From positions 1 through 60,461 of the forward strand of contig CAKPYB010000019.1 of the NCBI GenBank assembly GCA_934202525.1: DNA of 60,461 nucleotides, given 5' to 3'. Of the stretch, positions 60,113 to 60,461 are shown piece by piece. Within the stretch, counting starts at the first letter, position 1. The number at the start of each line of letters is the position of its first letter. This DNA is from an uncultured Prevotella sp. (GTDB taxonomy: Bacteria; Bacteroidota; Bacteroidia; Bacteroidales; Bacteroidaceae). The notes under the pieces were generated by a model. That model was not told the DNA's origin. It searched no databases and saw only the letters and a list, made by a program, of their open reading frames with translations. Made by a program: the position numbers and the translations under genes.

Positions 60113-60461
60113 ATTCCCCTACTATTTTACCATTACACACTTCTATTATTTTATCATCGCCGAAACTTCCTCCCCGTACCTTGTAAGGAGAGTTTCGCTT
60201 CAACGTCTTCTCCAAATACTCCAAGTCCTTGGGACGAAGGTGAGTGAGAGCGAAATCCACCTCATTCAGCTGTGACTGATTGCTCAAGGCGAGATGCTGG
60301 AGATTGTGGCACATGAAGATGTCCAAGCGACGCAACTTGTCGTTCTTGCTCAAATTCAAAGACACCAAGTCCTTGGCACCCTCGATATGCAACTCCTCCA
60401 AGAGTGGATTGGCAGAGAAATCCAACTTCTCGTTTCTTATCTCGTGGAAGTCGATGAACTC
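60075..60461 (-). CDS. Leucine-rich-repeat protein, C-terminal part (cut by window edge)
   Basis: About 128 codons are visible; the gene continues past the right edge. Repeats such as LLEELHIEGAKDLVSLNLSK, then NDKLRRLDIFMCHNLQHLAL, give an L-x-x-L-x-L spacing of about 22 residues. A short non-repeat C-terminal region ends KIVGEYEGKL and DSTYRYN. LRR domains bind proteins. The gene ends 38 nt inside the next one, so it belongs to the same operon as the paralog pair. The N-terminal part, which would decide function, is not in the window. Confidence 0.8.
   Translation of the reverse strand, partial: EFIDFHEIRNEKLDFSANPLLEELHIEGAKDLVSLNLSKNDKLRRLDIFMCHNLQHLALSNQSQLNEVDFALTHLRPKDLEYLEKTLKRNSPYKVRGGSFGDDKIIEVCNGKIVGEYEGKLDSTYRYN

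Overview
The window looks like chromosome from a Bacteroidota bacterium, most probably a Prevotellaceae member of the Prevotella/Segatella copri type. The reasons are: many genes carry the Bacteroidota -7 promoter box TAnnTTTG 10-60 nt before their start; the tmRNA tag ends GENNYALAA; several families typical of the phylum are present (DUF349, DUF5683, BT4734/VapE-like, HYC_CC_PP); and the gene order parA-parB-DUF5683-lytic transglycosylase-relA is common in Bacteroidales. Strain or species assignment is inference.

Layout. 1-5.9 kb: a minus-strand type I restriction-modification operon (hsdR, hsdM, a DUF1016 nuclease-like gene, a secreted protein of unknown function, and the start of hsdS, which runs off the left edge). 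6.3-8.4 kb: a 22-bp tandem-repeat array followed by a VapE/BT4734-like ATPase gene. 8.6-10 kb: a PepSY membrane protein. 10.2 kb: tmRNA. 10.6-14 kb: the minus-strand cluster rsmA-frr-rsgA-araC. 14.2-16.7 kb: a flippase-like membrane protein and pepD. 16.8-18 kb: corA behind an elaborate leader. 18.2-20 kb: a DUF349 protein. 20.1-20.3 kb: twin tRNA-Gln genes. 20.5-23.9 kb: rsfS-ftsH-cdsA. 24-26.5 kb: surE-lpxB plus a cellulase remnant. 26.6-32.9 kb: parA-parB-DUF5683-mltD-relA. 33-34 kb: a pectinesterase. 34-37.2 kb: divergent merR and alaS. 37.5-40.7 kb: an AAA ATPase, a DNPH1-like nucleotide hydrolase, a remnant of the ATPase 3' end and a MATE pump. 40.9-50 kb: an AraC-type regulator divergent from a five-gene operon (RND adaptor, RND pump, esterase, aldo/keto reductase, flavodoxin). 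50.1-55.1 kb: a copper/heavy-metal cluster (HYC_CC_PP, P-type ATPase, TonB receptor, HMA protein). 55.4-60.5 kb: an AAA_14/DUF4143 ATPase, a WYL regulator, a DIP1984 protein, and an overlapping operon of an LRR protein with two paralogous unknown proteins.

How the genes work together. Most of the core is housekeeping: ribosome maturation and recycling, membrane lipid and lipid A synthesis, chromosome segregation and the stringent response. The accessory parts are defence (hsd, perhaps vapE), metal handling, and a xenobiotic/redox operon whose enzymes mostly carry export signals.

The strongest candidate for an undescribed system is the roughly 220-nt corA leader. It holds two short ORFs (12 and 26 codons), and the second stops on the corA start codon. 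The corA ribosome-binding site is duplicated upstream. One segment (17002-17013) can pair with either copy, so corA translation could be switched by ribosome behaviour on the leader. Other notable points are a copper-type P-ATPase that lacks a recognisable nucleotide-binding domain, a duplicated stop/start junction that creates an 11-codon minicistron between two RND genes, and short operator-like repeats at the promoters of two unrelated AAA ATPases.
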